A stretch of DNA of 64,000 bases from Brucella tritici (GCF_902825325.1 NZ_CADEAR010000002.1:372001-436000); one strand, 5' to 3'; numbered from the stretch's first letter, positions 38,160 to 47,231 are shown. A program made the numbers and translations. Notes: generated from the sequence alone by a model not told the origin.

Positions 38160-38534
38160 GGAAGTCCCCAGGGTTGGTGTAGTGAATATGTCATATGCGA
38201 ATCATATAGCAAGAAGCATATAATCGTCTTTTTCTTCGGACAATCATGTTTAACTTTATTGACGGTTTTTGTTCTCTGTGGATTTTTCCTGTCATTTCAG
38301 TAAATAAAAAAGCTATTCTTCATATATTCGATATTGCTTTTATATCTCTTCTAAATTGGTTCCTGGTGGACAGTAAGAATTGGCCGGTCGGACCTTTTAA
38401 AGCCGTCGATCCCGCTCAGCCATATTGCGGAGCAGGGTGGCGGCACGTTATAAGCGCAGATGTCGAACGGGCGACGCTGGCTGATACAAGAGTGTTTAGC
38501 CGGGATTTCGCGGGGCAGATTGGAGTTGTCAGCC
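38160..38534. other. AT-rich intergenic islet upstream of aqpZ
   Basis: 375 bases with no credible gene. The aqpZ-proximal part has three CATAT repeats (38192, 38203, 38217) about 11-14 bp apart, perhaps a binding array. Bases 38225-38360 are clearly richer in A+T than the surroundings. Around 38380-38422 a tRNA-like stretch was considered and rejected. Confidence 0.5.
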
Positions 38535-38807
38535 TTGAACACTCATCGTGGGACGAAAACGCAAAGGCTCGTTTTGGAGGCCGTCAAAGTCGTTCCGATT
38601 GTTGCAGCCTTGTCCGGCTGCACGGCGACTGCATGGACCGAAAAGGTGAAGATCGACAGCACGCCAATGCCGACGGAATGCGCGGGCTGGGAGAAGATCG
38701 ATCTTAAGCAGCGCACGACATTGGTCCTTTTGCGCGAGGACCCGCGCCTTGTGGTCGAGATCGACTCGCACAATCTCAAGGGGCGTAACCTCGGTTGCTG
38801 GCAGTAG
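38535..38807 (+). CDS. Small lipoprotein of phage-associated type
   Basis: 90 residues from TTG 38535, chosen because GGAG precedes it and the product then has a proper lipoprotein signal: basic MNTHRGTKTQR, hydrophobic core and lipobox ALSGC (Cys near residue 29). The short mature part has ECAGWEKIDL and a C-terminal HNLKGRNLGCW; the spacing of CxGW and GCW is a pattern I know from small prophage-encoded or prophage-derived proteins of Rhizobiales. Function is unknown. The TTG start is uncertain; 38574 and ATG 38460 are alternatives. Confidence 0.6.
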   Translation: MNTHRGTKTQRLVLEAVKVVPIVAALSGCTATAWTEKVKIDSTPMPTECAGWEKIDLKQRTTLVLLREDPRLVVEIDSHNLKGRNLGCWQ

Positions 38808-38817
38808 CCGGACCGCT

Positions 38818-39444
38818 TCAGGCCGGGGCGGCCAGTCGCACATCGACTTTCTCGATGGTGCCGCGCAGCGCAGGAAGCATTGTTTCGAAGTCGATATGTG
38901 CACCTGGTTTCAGCATTGCTTCTCCTGGAGCCAGGCGCCGTTCGCGCTTGCTGCCGTCGCTGTAGGTGATCATGACGATCAACGGCGGCGTGGCGCGTTC
39001 TTCGGATGTGGTGTTCCGTATGCGTCCACCGACACTGAGAACATCGCCTTTATCATGTACTCCAACGCTGGTTTTGAGATCGGTTAGCTGAAGTGCCGAA
39101 ATGAGTGGCAGGGTCGGCTGCCTGACGGAAGGAGGCTTGTCGGCAAGCAGTGTATATCCGCCCGCTATCCAGAAGGCGGTCGTCGCGCAAAGAGCGACGA
39201 AAACCCAATAGCCGAAACCGGGCCATCCGCTGGGGAGACTTGTTTCGGACATAAGCTTTCTTGGCGCAAACGGCTTCTGCGGAATGCTGTGTGATAAGGA
39301 TTCTGGCCACGGCGAGGCCGGGACAATGGTTTCGAATTCAGCATCCTCGACCGGTCCGACATCGGAAGTAAACCATGCTGCGCGATGATTTTCGCGCAAA
39401 GGCACGCGCGACATCTGCGCTTTCGATGGTTGTTTCGCCATCAT
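38818..39444 (-). CDS. Conserved membrane-anchored protein divergent from ftsE
   Basis: 208 residues from ATG 39444 (AAGGAAG upstream; the next codon is also ATG). A hydrophilic N-terminal 85 residues precede one membrane helix (YWVFVALCATTAFWIAGGYTLL) and an outer domain with LISALQLTDLKTSVGV, GRIRNTTSEERATPPLIVMI and LAPGEAMLKPGAHIDFETML. This C-terminal half resembles the MJ0042-type zinc-ribbon proteins found next to ftsE in Rhizobiales, but the zinc-ribbon cysteines are absent here. The shared CtrA box region suggests a cell-cycle link. Confidence 0.75.
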   Translation of the reverse strand: MMAKQPSKAQMSRVPLRENHRAAWFTSDVGPVEDAEFETIVPASPWPESLSHSIPQKPFAPRKLMSETSLPSGWPGFGYWVFVALCATTAFWIAGGYTLLADKPPSVRQPTLPLISALQLTDLKTSVGVHDKGDVLSVGGRIRNTTSEERATPPLIVMITYSDGSKRERRLAPGEAMLKPGAHIDFETMLPALRGTIEKVDVRLAAPA

Positions 39445-39563
39445 GCCGTCATCTTCCTTTGCGTTTTTCGCCCTTCGACTGGTGCCACACACTGGCTCAT
39501 AATGGTTAATGCTTCATGGCCGCAGCCACGTTCACGCATTTTTTAAGGCTCACGCGGGCTGAA

Positions 39564-39579
39564 TTAACGCAACATTAAC
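39564..39579 (+). promoter_or_regulatory. CtrA binding box between the divergent membrane protein and ftsE
   Basis: TTAA-CGCAACA-TTAAC matches the full CtrA consensus TTAA-N7-TTAAC exactly. It lies about 80 bp upstream of ftsE and 120 bp from the divergent start. Confidence 0.7.
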
Positions 39580-39659
39580 CATAGAGGATAAAGGTCGATC
39601 TGATATCGATGTCATCCGTGCGCCCCTCAGCGCGCGGACAATTGAAGAGAAACAGCCCG

Positions 39660-40319
39660 GTGATACGTTTCGAGAATGTCGGCCTGCGATATGGAATGGG
39701 TCCTGAGATCCTGCGCGATGTCAGTTTCCATATTCCGCCGCGTTCATTCCAGTTTCTGACCGGCCCGTCGGGGGCAGGGAAAACCTCGCTCATGCGCCTT
39801 CTCTTCATGGCGCTGAAGCCGACGCGCGGCCTTATCAATATTTTTGGCAAGGATGTTGCGCGGCTCAATCATGCGGAAATTCCGCTTCTGCGCCGCCGCA
39901 TTGGCATTGTGTTTCAGGATTTTCGCCTGCTCGACCATATGACCACCTATGAGAATGTGGCGCTGCCGCTGCGTGTGCGCGGAAAGGAAGAGGCAACCTA
40001 CCGTCACGAAGTGGAGGAGCTTCTGCATTGGGTTGGGCTCGGCGACCGAATGAATGTGCTGCCGCCGGTCCTTTCGGGCGGTGAGAAGCAGCGCGCAGCC
40101 ATTGCTCGCGCGCTCATCGATCAGCCGGAACTGCTTCTGGCTGACGAACCGACCGGCAATGTCGATCCGCCGCTTGCGAAGCGTCTCCTGCGCCTTTTCA
40201 CGGAGCTGAACCGTTCAGGCACGGCTGTGATTATCGCGACCCACGACCTTTCCCTGATGGAGCAGGTCGATGCGCGGCGCATGATCCTCGAACATGGGCG
40301 GCTCGACATCTATGATTGA
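39660..40319 (+). CDS. ftsE: Cell division ATP-binding protein FtsE
   Basis: 219 residues from GTG 39660, the position where family members begin (VIRFENVGLRYG); an in-frame start at 39609 would add 17 residues. Walker A GPSGAGKTS, signature LSGGEKQR and Walker B LLLADEPTGNVD are intact. FtsEX controls peptidoglycan hydrolases at the septum, the ATPase acting on the cytoplasmic side. ftsX overlaps its end by 8 bases. A CtrA box lies upstream. Confidence 0.95.
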   Translation: MIRFENVGLRYGMGPEILRDVSFHIPPRSFQFLTGPSGAGKTSLMRLLFMALKPTRGLINIFGKDVARLNHAEIPLLRRRIGIVFQDFRLLDHMTTYENVALPLRVRGKEEATYRHEVEELLHWVGLGDRMNVLPPVLSGGEKQRAAIARALIDQPELLLADEPTGNVDPPLAKRLLRLFTELNRSGTAVIIATHDLSLMEQVDARRMILEHGRLDIYD

Positions 40320-41337
40320 TGCAAGGAACACCTGGCAACGCGCATTGGATGATATGCGGGTCCGTTTCGAAGACCTTCAGGACATGCTGCTCGTTCGCAT
40401 AGGCAAGCGTCGGAAGCGTCAGGGACCGAGTCCCATTGTGCCCGACGGCAGCGTGACAGGCACCGCGCTCGTTATCGTGATCGCCATCATGACCTTTCTA
40501 GCATGTCTGACGATGGGCGGTGTGACGCTCGTTCGCGCCTCGGCTGCTGCCTGGCAGAGCCAGATCGCGCGCGAAGCCACGATCCAGATCCGGCCGGTCG
40601 ACGGGCAGGACATGGAAAAGGCTCTGGCTCAGGCGAGCGAGATCGCGCGCGGCTTTGCCGGCGTCAAAGGCACCAGCATCATCGACAAGGATGCGACAGC
40701 GCGCTTGCTCGAACCGTGGCTCGGCAGTGGCCTCAATATCGATGAACTGCCCGTACCGCGTCTTGTCGTTGTCACGATCGACGAGAATGCTCCGCCTGAC
40801 TTTGAAACCATGCGTGCTGAAATTACACGTGCCATTCCGGCGGCTAGCTTTGACGATCATCGCACCTGGGTCGACAGGCTTGTCTCCATGGCTCACACGA
40901 CGGTGCTGGTTGGAACTGCCGTTCTCTCGCTCGTGATTGCTGCGACGGTTTTGACCGTGATCTTTGCCACACGCGGCGCAATGTCAGGCAACGGCCATAT
41001 TATCGAGGTGCTGCATTTTATCGGCGCTGAATCGAAATTCGTGGCACGTGAGTTCGAATGGCACTTCTTCCGCACCGCATTGAAGGGCGCGCTATGCGGC
41101 GGAGCGGCGGCAATGTTCGTATTTCTGATCTTCTCGTGGTGGGCATCGAGCCATATGGCGACCCCCGAAGGCGACCAGGCTGCTGCCATGTTCGGTAATT
41201 TCGCCATCGGGCGCAGCGGCTACATCGGAGCTGCCGTCATCATTATTCTGGTCAGTTTCCTCACCATGCTGACCAGCCGCCTGACGGTGATCCGCCAGCT
41301 TGCAACCATGGATGGTCCGGGAGTGCGCTCCGAATGA
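40312..41337 (+). CDS. ftsX: Cell division protein FtsX
   Basis: 341 residues from ATG 40312. It has the FtsX plan: cytoplasmic N-terminus, one helix (TALVIVIAIMTFLACLTMGGV, about 50-70), a periplasmic domain (about 75-190) and three further helices, with the conserved cytoplasmic loop HIIEVLHFIGAESKFVAREF. With FtsE it couples ATP hydrolysis to activation of cell-wall hydrolases during division. Confidence 0.95.
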   Translation: MIDARNTWQRALDDMRVRFEDLQDMLLVRIGKRRKRQGPSPIVPDGSVTGTALVIVIAIMTFLACLTMGGVTLVRASAAAWQSQIAREATIQIRPVDGQDMEKALAQASEIARGFAGVKGTSIIDKDATARLLEPWLGSGLNIDELPVPRLVVVTIDENAPPDFETMRAEITRAIPAASFDDHRTWVDRLVSMAHTTVLVGTAVLSLVIAATVLTVIFATRGAMSGNGHIIEVLHFIGAESKFVAREFEWHFFRTALKGALCGGAAAMFVFLIFSWWASSHMATPEGDQAAAMFGNFAIGRSGYIGAAVIIILVSFLTMLTSRLTVIRQLATMDGPGVRSE

Positions 41338-41603
41338 AGACCTTTTCCGATACAGGCGCTTTCAGGACAAGATTTTCGCCCGCTTCTCCGACTTCTCGCC
41401 GCAATGCTGGCTATGATGGAAGAAGAGATGGTACGCGAATCCCGCAAGCGCTATCGGGCGGGCACCGGTCGAGTGACGATGCAGTGGCACAGAGGCAGAC
41501 AGCAAACGGGCTTTCTACGGGGGATGTGGTCTGGCGCCGCAATCGGAGCGGCGTTTCCCTGCAGTCCTTTACAGTTGCGTCCGGTAATTTCTTATGGTCT
41601 GTC

Positions 41604-42242
41604 ATGATGCGCATGTTCAGACGTTTCCAACCCGTTTCCATCGTTCTCTTTGTTATTCTTCTGGCGTTTCTCGTCGGCTTCGTCGCGTTTGGTGAAAAAG
41701 TCACCAGCATGCAACCTCCGGCTATCGAGGAGCCTGCCGATGCGATCATCGTTCTGACTGGTGGACAGTCAAGAATCCAGGCGGCCGTCGATCTTTTGAA
41801 AGACAAACGAGGGAAGCGGCTTCTGATCAGCGGTGTTCATCCGGCGACCAATGAAAAGGCGCTGCAGCGCGCGACCCATGCAGATCAGAGCCTCTTCGAT
41901 TGCTGTGTTGATCTTGACCGGTCGGCACTCAATACCATCGGCAATGCGACCGAAAGCGAACGCTGGATTCGTACCAACAATTATCGCCGCGTGATCCTGG
42001 TCACCAATAACTACCATATTCCGCGCAGCACCTTGGAAATGTCCTATCGCATGAAGGATGTGGAATTCATTCCCTATCCGGTCGTGAATGGGGAGCGACG
42101 CGAACATAGCTGGGTTGCCGAAAGTGACACATTGCGCGTGCTCTTCATCGAATATGTGAAATATCTGGGCGCTGCTGTCCGTGTGGGTGCGACCGAACTG
42201 TTTGGAACGCAGTCAGGGCAAAATGCAACGACCGAGAGCTGA
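41604..42242 (+). CDS. YdcF family (DUF218, SanA-like) membrane protein
   Basis: 212 residues from ATG 41604: a short basic start, one membrane helix (VSIVLFVILLAFLVGFVAF) and a DUF218 domain with DAIIVLTGGQSRIQAAVDLL, LLISGVHP, NTIGNATESERWI and VILVTNNYHIPRS. Relatives affect envelope integrity; an enzymatic role is suspected. The frame stays open back to ATG 41334, which overlaps the ftsX stop as ATGA, but the extra 90 residues are Ser/Arg-rich and lack family character. The gene order ftsE-ftsX-YdcF-plsC supports an envelope role. Confidence 0.8.
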   Translation: MMRMFRRFQPVSIVLFVILLAFLVGFVAFGEKVTSMQPPAIEEPADAIIVLTGGQSRIQAAVDLLKDKRGKRLLISGVHPATNEKALQRATHADQSLFDCCVDLDRSALNTIGNATESERWIRTNNYRRVILVTNNYHIPRSTLEMSYRMKDVEFIPYPVVNGERREHSWVAESDTLRVLFIEYVKYLGAAVRVGATELFGTQSGQNATTES

Positions 42243-42393
42243 TCTGGCCGCAGAATTGCGATTTCCTTATGGAAATGGCCGATCTTCCTGATATATCGGT
42301 GCCGTCACTTTCTGCAGAAAGTCCAGAATTCGCGCGTGATCGTTTACCGCCAGCCGGGAGCGAAAATGCTTTAGCCAGGGTCTCCACCGACTG

Positions 42394-43176
42394 ATGCTTC
42401 TCTATCTGCGCTCAATCTTGTTCAATGCGGCGTTCTATATCTGCACACTTGTTCAGATGATCGTCTATACACCCTTTTATTTCTTGTTGCCCCGCAAGAA
42501 GGCGTGGATCGTGCCGAAGCTGTGGGCAAGGGTCAATCTCTGGCTCCAGAAGCATATCGCCGGGACCGACTATGTGGTCGAAGGATTGGAGAACATTCCC
42601 GAAGGCGCCTATATCTGCGCGCCAAAGCACCAGTCTGCCTGGGATACCTATGCTTTCCTTCCCTATCTTGACGATCCCGTGCTGATCCTGAAGCGGGAAC
42701 TGATGCGCATTCCGCTTTTCGGCTGGTATATCGCGAAGATGCAGATGATCCCGGTGGACCGCGGTTCCCGCGTCAAGGCGCTGCATTCGATCACCAAGGG
42801 AGCGGAAAAGGCGATTGCGGAAGGCCGCCAGATTCTGATCTATCCGGAAGGAACGCGCCGGGCGCCGGGTGCTCCACCGCACTATAAATATGGCATCGTT
42901 CATCTCTATGAGGCGCTCAATCTGCCGGTTTTGCCGATTGCGCACAATGCAGGCCTTTACTGGCCGCGCCGCAAATTCCTCCGTTATCCCGGAATCATTC
43001 GCGCCCGTATTCTGCCGCCAATTCCGGCAGGGCTTCCGAAGGAAGAATTCCTGAAGCGACTTATCGAATCCACCGAAACGGCCTGTGACGAATTTCTGGT
43101 CGCCGCCAGCCGCGATCCCAATCCACCACCCATGCCACCGACCGCCGTTCAAAGACTGAACGAGCTCGGCGCCTAA
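42394..43176 (+). CDS. plsC: 1-acyl-sn-glycerol-3-phosphate acyltransferase
   Basis: 260 residues. The catalytic HX4D motif is His79-Asp84 (KHQSAWDT), and motif III is YPEGTRR (150-156). An N-terminal hydrophobic stretch (about 5-33) attaches it to the inner membrane. It converts lysophosphatidic acid to phosphatidic acid, the second acylation in phospholipid synthesis; some family members instead acylate ornithine lipids. It is separated from YdcF by 151 bases. Confidence 0.93.
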   Translation: MLLYLRSILFNAAFYICTLVQMIVYTPFYFLLPRKKAWIVPKLWARVNLWLQKHIAGTDYVVEGLENIPEGAYICAPKHQSAWDTYAFLPYLDDPVLILKRELMRIPLFGWYIAKMQMIPVDRGSRVKALHSITKGAEKAIAEGRQILIYPEGTRRAPGAPPHYKYGIVHLYEALNLPVLPIAHNAGLYWPRRKFLRYPGIIRARILPPIPAGLPKEEFLKRLIESTETACDEFLVAASRDPNPPPMPPTAVQRLNELGA

Positions 43177-43314
43177 CCCTCACAACATGTTAACGGCCTG
43201 ATCACGTTCAATTGCGTTGCGAGAACGACAATTCGCCGCGTTTTCTAGAACTTTCGTTTTTCTTGCGTGCAACCATGAAACCCGTTATCAGAGCCCGACA
43301 CGAAAGGACACATC

Positions 43315-43845
43315 ATGAATATTGATGCCATCTCCATCGGCTCCAATCCTCCTGAAGACGTCAACGTCATCATTGAAGTGCCTGTCGGCGGCCAGCCGAT
43401 CAAGTACGAGATGGACAAGAAGGCCGGCGCCCTCATCGTCGACCGCTTCCTCTACACGCCAATGACCTATCCGGGCAATTACGGTTTCGTGCCGCATACG
43501 CTTTCGGAAGATGGCGACCCGATTGACGTTCTCGTCTGCAACACCCGTCCGCTGGTTCCTGGCTGCGTGATCAACGTTCGCCCGATCGGCGTTCTGGTCA
43601 TGGAAGACAATTCCGGCAAGGATGAAAAGATCATCGCCGTTCCGTCGCCGCACCTGACGCGCCGCTACGAGAAGATCCACGATTATACCGATATGCCGGA
43701 GATCACTCTGAAGCAGATCGCGCACTTCTTCGAGCACTACAAGGATCTGGAACCCGGCAAGTGGGTCAAGATCGGTGACTGGGGTGACGAGGATTACGCA
43801 CGCAAGTTCATCGTGGAAGCTATCGAACGCGCCAAGGGCAAGTAA
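43315..43845 (+). CDS. ppa: Inorganic pyrophosphatase
   Basis: 176 residues, family I. The active-site signature DGDPIDVLV and the metal ligand acidic residues are intact, with [12 protein letters not shown] before it. It hydrolyses pyrophosphate to drive biosynthesis in the cytoplasm. GAAAGGA precedes ATG 43315 and a very strong terminator follows. Confidence 0.97.
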   Translation: MNIDAISIGSNPPEDVNVIIEVPVGGQPIKYEMDKKAGALIVDRFLYTPMTYPGNYGFVPHTLSEDGDPIDVLVCNTRPLVPGCVINVRPIGVLVMEDNSGKDEKIIAVPSPHLTRRYEKIHDYTDMPEITLKQIAHFFEHYKDLEPGKWVKIGDWGDEDYARKFIVEAIERAKGK

Positions 43846-43867
43846 GCGACAGCTTTTCGATCCGTCT

Positions 43868-43907
43868 AAAACAAAAGCGCCCGGCAATGTCCGGGCGCTT
43901 TTGTTTT
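43868..43907 (+). terminator. Strong Rho-independent terminator after ppa
   Basis: A perfect 17-bp stem AAAACAAAAGCGCCCGG / CCGGGCGCTTTTGTTTT around a CAATGT loop. The A/T flanks make it functional in both directions. Confidence 0.93.
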
Positions 43908-43931
43908 CGGGCTTGCGAGTGATGCGCTTAG

Positions 43932-44033
43932 AGCATAATCCGGCCGGAGTGAAACGAGGATCGATAAGATTATGCTTGAAATATAATAACTTAGAGCGCC
44001 GATCTGATCCAATCAGATCGAAACGCGCTCTAA
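43932..44033. repeat. Composite palindromic repeat of two hairpins, overlapping the yggT stop codon
   Basis: The first hairpin is AGCATAATC (43932-43940) with GATTATGCT (43968-43976). The second is TTAGAGCG (43991) and GATCTGAT (44001) with ATCAGATC (44012) and CGCTCTAA (44026-44033). Length and layout match the element at 3623-3724. On the minus strand its outer TTAGAGCG supplies the TAG stop of the YggT gene. Confidence 0.7.
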
Positions 44034-44320
44034 AGGAAAAGCGGCAGCAGCGTCGTCCACATGAACTGACGGATGAAGAAGATGATCAGCAACAGGATGA
44101 TCGGCGAAATATCGATGCCGCCGAGATTGGGCAAGATATTGCGGATCGGGCGCAGAACAGGCTCTGTCACCTTGTAGAGAAACTCACCGATTGATGCCAC
44201 GAAACGGTTGCCGGAATTGACGACATTGAACGCATAGAGCCACGAGAAAATGGCACTCGCGATAATAATATAGGTGTAAATATCGAGCGCCAAATCAATG
44301 GTGCGGAACAATGCGATCAT
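44030..44320 (-). CDS. YggT family membrane protein
   Basis: 96 residues from ATG 44320, with AAGGAGG upstream; the frame runs further up to 44584 but only antisense to ChaC. Two hydrophobic segments ([20 protein letters not shown] and [18 protein letters not shown]) flank the conserved [22 protein letters not shown], the YggT signature. Members assist osmotic balance or cell division. The stop codon is provided by a palindromic repeat. Confidence 0.93.
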   Translation of the reverse strand: MIALFRTIDLALDIYTYIIIASAIFSWLYAFNVVNSGNRFVASIGEFLYKVTEPVLRPIRNILPNLGGIDISPIILLLIIFFIRQFMWTTLLPLFL

Positions 44321-44423
44321 GGAGGCCTCCTTGGCGATTGGCCGAGATGTAGCGGTTGCATCGGGCGAGAACAAGGGCTGAGCGCTTGAGCGCTGGAATT
44401 TTTGAGAAGCGCAGCAAGTGCTT

Positions 44424-44975
44424 TCAGTCGCCCGAACCGTCGAATTGTCGTTGAGTATTGTGGTGAATGAGATTGTTGACGTGCTCCAGCCAGTGGTCAC
44501 GGACGCGCATACTGCGCAAATGCTGAAGCGTGTTGGTGACATAATCCACATTAGCACCGGAATCGCCGCGGGCGGATGCGACAATGGCTGCGGCTTCCTC
44601 GGCTTTCAGCGAGCCTGCATATTGCAGGTGGCGGCGGTCGGCCACATAGGTGACGGCGTCAACATCGCGTCCATCGGCAAGACGCAAGCGAAGATGTTTT
44701 TCATGATAGACTTGGTTCGACATTTCACGTTCGCGCAGATAGGTCATCACTTCGCCGGTCATATCTCCGGGCACGCGAAAAGCAATACCGAGACACGAAC
44801 CACCGGCATCTAGCCCCAGAACCAGCCCCGGTTGATCGGGAGTTCCTCGATGAACATGCGAGTAAATGCACAGGCTGCGCCTGTAGCCGTAAAGGCGCGC
44901 GCGCATGGTCTCCACATGCGCAAAACCCGGCCGCCACATCAGCGAGCCGTAGCCGAAAACCCAGAAATCGTTCAT
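44424..44975 (-). CDS. chaC: Gamma-glutamylcyclotransferase, ChaC family
   Basis: 183 residues from ATG 44975 ([14 protein letters not shown]), the only start with a purine-rich site before it; starts at 45002 and 45014 are possible. The YGSLMW substrate loop and YREREM-type acidic segment ([13 protein letters not shown]) are the ChaC signature, with the catalytic Glu in this region. ChaC degrades glutathione to 5-oxoproline and Cys-Gly. It lies upstream of yggT on the same strand. Confidence 0.93.
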   Translation of the reverse strand: MNDFWVFGYGSLMWRPGFAHVETMRARLYGYRRSLCIYSHVHRGTPDQPGLVLGLDAGGSCLGIAFRVPGDMTGEVMTYLREREMSNQVYHEKHLRLRLADGRDVDAVTYVADRRHLQYAGSLKAEEAAAIVASARGDSGANVDYVTNTLQHLRSMRVRDHWLEHVNNLIHHNTQRQFDGSGD

Positions 44976-45214
44976 TCGCCTATCATCGGGGAGTGTGGTC
45001 ATGAGAGTATCCATAATGGTTCAGTGAACGCCGATTTCCACCGGTAATCAACGGATATCCCTCGATTTTTCTTCTCTATCGCTTCACAAGGCACATTCCT
45101 GCCATAATATGGCCAACAGTCGGGAGGAGCAAAACATATCGGGGTTGGATATTTGGTCTGAACCCGGAGTGAGGCTCTTCGAAACAACCGTCTGATTAAT
45201 GTAAGGCTTTTGAA

Positions 45215-46234
45215 ATGGCGCACACTGGAATGAACGCACCGAAAGCCAGAAAGCGCCCCATAGCGCTCATCATTATTCTCGTTGTCTTGATCGCTGGCTA
45301 TACGGCGGGCTGGTTCTATATTGCAAACAGGCTTGAGGCGCGCGCCGAGGCTGACATGGCCAAGCTTGCTGCCCAGGGTGTTGGCGTGAAATGCGAAGAT
45401 CTGCGCATGGGCGGCTATCCGCTGCGCGTCAATGTCGTTTGCGACAGCATTTCCTGGCAGCGGCCTTCCGAGGGTATGTCTTTCCGCGCCGGACGTTTCA
45501 CTTCGGGTTCTCCGGTCTATGCGCCACGTTCACTCTCGAACGAACTGACAGGTCCGGCCTTTATTGAGTTTCCGGGGCTGGAGCCGCTGGAAGTCAACTG
45601 GAGCAAGTTTACCTCCAATACCCGGCTGGCGCGTCCGTTCCCGACCGAAATCGAGTTGGCTGCACGTGAGGTCGCGGTTGGCCTTCGCACCGAAACTACG
45701 AAGACGGAGCCGCTCAGCACGCTCGAGCAGATGGATTTCCGCATGAGCCAAGCGGACGGAACCTTGAAGATCAATGGCCGCTTTGCTGGATTGAAGCTTG
45801 CCAAGGCAGTGATCGGTAGTGCCACCAGCCCTGAAATCGACGGCGTCGCGGATATTGATGTGGCAGATGCTGCGACACTGCTTGCAAGGAGCGAAACCCC
45901 TTTCCATCAACGTCTGCGCGGACATTCCGGTACGATCAATCAGGCTTTCCTGTCCATGCCCAATGGAGCCATGGTTTCTGTTGCAGGGCCGTTTTCGGTC
46001 GGTGTCGACGGGCTCGTCAATGCTGATGTGAAACTGACGCTCGTTAATCCGCAATCGCTGGCGCAGGTGGGGCAGACAGTGTTTCCCGAGCAGGGTGGCA
46101 ATATCGCCACCGTTTTGTTTGCTCTCTCGGCTATGCCGAAAGACGAAAACGGCAATCCCGTTATGGAGATCGCCGTTCGCAAAGGTAAAGTCAGCGCCGG
46201 ATTTATTCCGCTCGGACGGTTGCCTGCTCTTTAA
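45215..46234 (+). CDS. DUF2125 domain protein
   Basis: 339 residues. An N-terminal signal anchor (RPIALIIILVVLIAGYTAGWFYIA, about 14-37) is followed by RLEARAEADMAKLAAQGVGVKCEDLRMGGYPLRV, the DUF2125 start, and a long beta-rich periplasmic domain. The closing RKGKVSAGFIPLGRLPAL is also conserved. The family is almost confined to Rhizobiales and relatives and has no known function. The layout suggests an AsmA-like envelope protein; that is inference. Confidence 0.9.
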   Translation: MAHTGMNAPKARKRPIALIIILVVLIAGYTAGWFYIANRLEARAEADMAKLAAQGVGVKCEDLRMGGYPLRVNVVCDSISWQRPSEGMSFRAGRFTSGSPVYAPRSLSNELTGPAFIEFPGLEPLEVNWSKFTSNTRLARPFPTEIELAAREVAVGLRTETTKTEPLSTLEQMDFRMSQADGTLKINGRFAGLKLAKAVIGSATSPEIDGVADIDVADAATLLARSETPFHQRLRGHSGTINQAFLSMPNGAMVSVAGPFSVGVDGLVNADVKLTLVNPQSLAQVGQTVFPEQGGNIATVLFALSAMPKDENGNPVMEIAVRKGKVSAGFIPLGRLPAL

Positions 46235-46295
46235 GAGAGTAGGCGAATAAGGCAGTAAGGGAGTAGGACACTATGTTTGCGGCCCTATCCGTTCC

Positions 46296-47231
46296 TTACT
46301 TTTCGCTCGTGCGCGTCGCAGCCTGACGGCCGAAGTCCGGTGCATCTACTTCCTGACCGGCATCGATGATACCGCGCCGAACAGCGCGCGTGCGGGTGAA
46401 CAGATCAAATAGCGCTTCACCATCACCCCAACGTATTGAGCGTTGCAGCGAGGCTAGGTCTTCCGAAAAACGCCCAAGCATTTCGAGGATAGCATCCTTG
46501 TTGTGCAGGCATACGTCACGCCACATTGTCGGATCGGACGCGGCCAGACGCGTGAAGTCACGGAAACCGGAAGCCGAATACTTGATGACTTCCGATTTGG
46601 TGACCTGTTCCAGATCGCTGGCCGTGCCGACAATGTTATAGGCAATGATGTGCGGCAGATGCGAGACGATAGCCAAAACCAGATCGTGGTGCTGCGGGTC
46701 CATGCGGTCGAGCCGCGAGCCGCAGGCGACCCAGAAGTCGCTCAGCTTTTCCAGTGCCGCTTCATTTGTATCGGGCAGGGGGGTCAGGATGCACCAGCGA
46801 TTCGTGAAGAGTTCTGCAAAGCCAGCGTCGGGACCGGAATACTCAGTGCCCGCCAAAGGGTGGCCGGGAATGAAATGTACATTGTCCGGCAGTTCTGGCT
46901 GCATCTGCGCAATCACCGAAGCCTTGGTGGAGCCGACATCCGTAATTATGGCACCGGGTTTGAGATTTGTCGCGATCTGCCGCGCTACCGTGCCTGACGA
47001 GCCGACGGGAACTGAAACGATAACCAGATCGGCATCCTTGACAGCCTCAGCGCTATCGGTGGTGTAGCTGTCACCGAGTGCCAGTTCTTCGGCGCGTTTC
47101 AGCGTTTCACCGCTGCGTGTGGCAATGGCGATGTGATCTGCGAGCTTTTCGCGCCGAATAACGCGGGCCAGCGATGAACCGATAAGGCCGATGCCAATCA
47201 GGGCGATCTTGTCGAAATGGACCGTGGACAT
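46296..47231 (-). CDS. tyrC: Prephenate/arogenate dehydrogenase
   Basis: 311 residues. The NAD-binding GIGLIGSSLAR is at about residue 13; the TyrA-type catalytic region HPLAGTEYSGPDAG and SHLPHIIAYN are intact. It oxidatively decarboxylates prephenate or arogenate on the way to tyrosine; which substrate is used is not evident. It lies 4 bases downstream of hisC, an aminotransferase gene of broad specificity, and the pair is a common alphaproteobacterial operon for aromatic amino acid synthesis. Confidence 0.95.
   Translation of the reverse strand: MSTVHFDKIALIGIGLIGSSLARVIRREKLADHIAIATRSGETLKRAEELALGDSYTTDSAEAVKDADLVIVSVPVGSSGTVARQIATNLKPGAIITDVGSTKASVIAQMQPELPDNVHFIPGHPLAGTEYSGPDAGFAELFTNRWCILTPLPDTNEAALEKLSDFWVACGSRLDRMDPQHHDLVLAIVSHLPHIIAYNIVGTASDLEQVTKSEVIKYSASGFRDFTRLAASDPTMWRDVCLHNKDAILEMLGRFSEDLASLQRSIRWGDGEALFDLFTRTRAVRRGIIDAGQEVDAPDFGRQAATRTSEK

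Noticed and set aside
38374-38425. tRNA-like stretch (loop CTTTTAA, then GTCGATCCCGCTCAGCCA) in the islet before the small lipoprotein gene
   Set aside because: The T-arm GGTTCGA and a matching acceptor stem are missing, so no cloverleaf can be drawn; a tRNA remnant is possible but not supportable.
41404-41607. 67-codon frame between ftsX and YdcF (MLAMMEEEMVRES...)
   Set aside because: No ribosome-binding site or family; overlaps the ambiguous YdcF extension in another frame, and neither can be supported.
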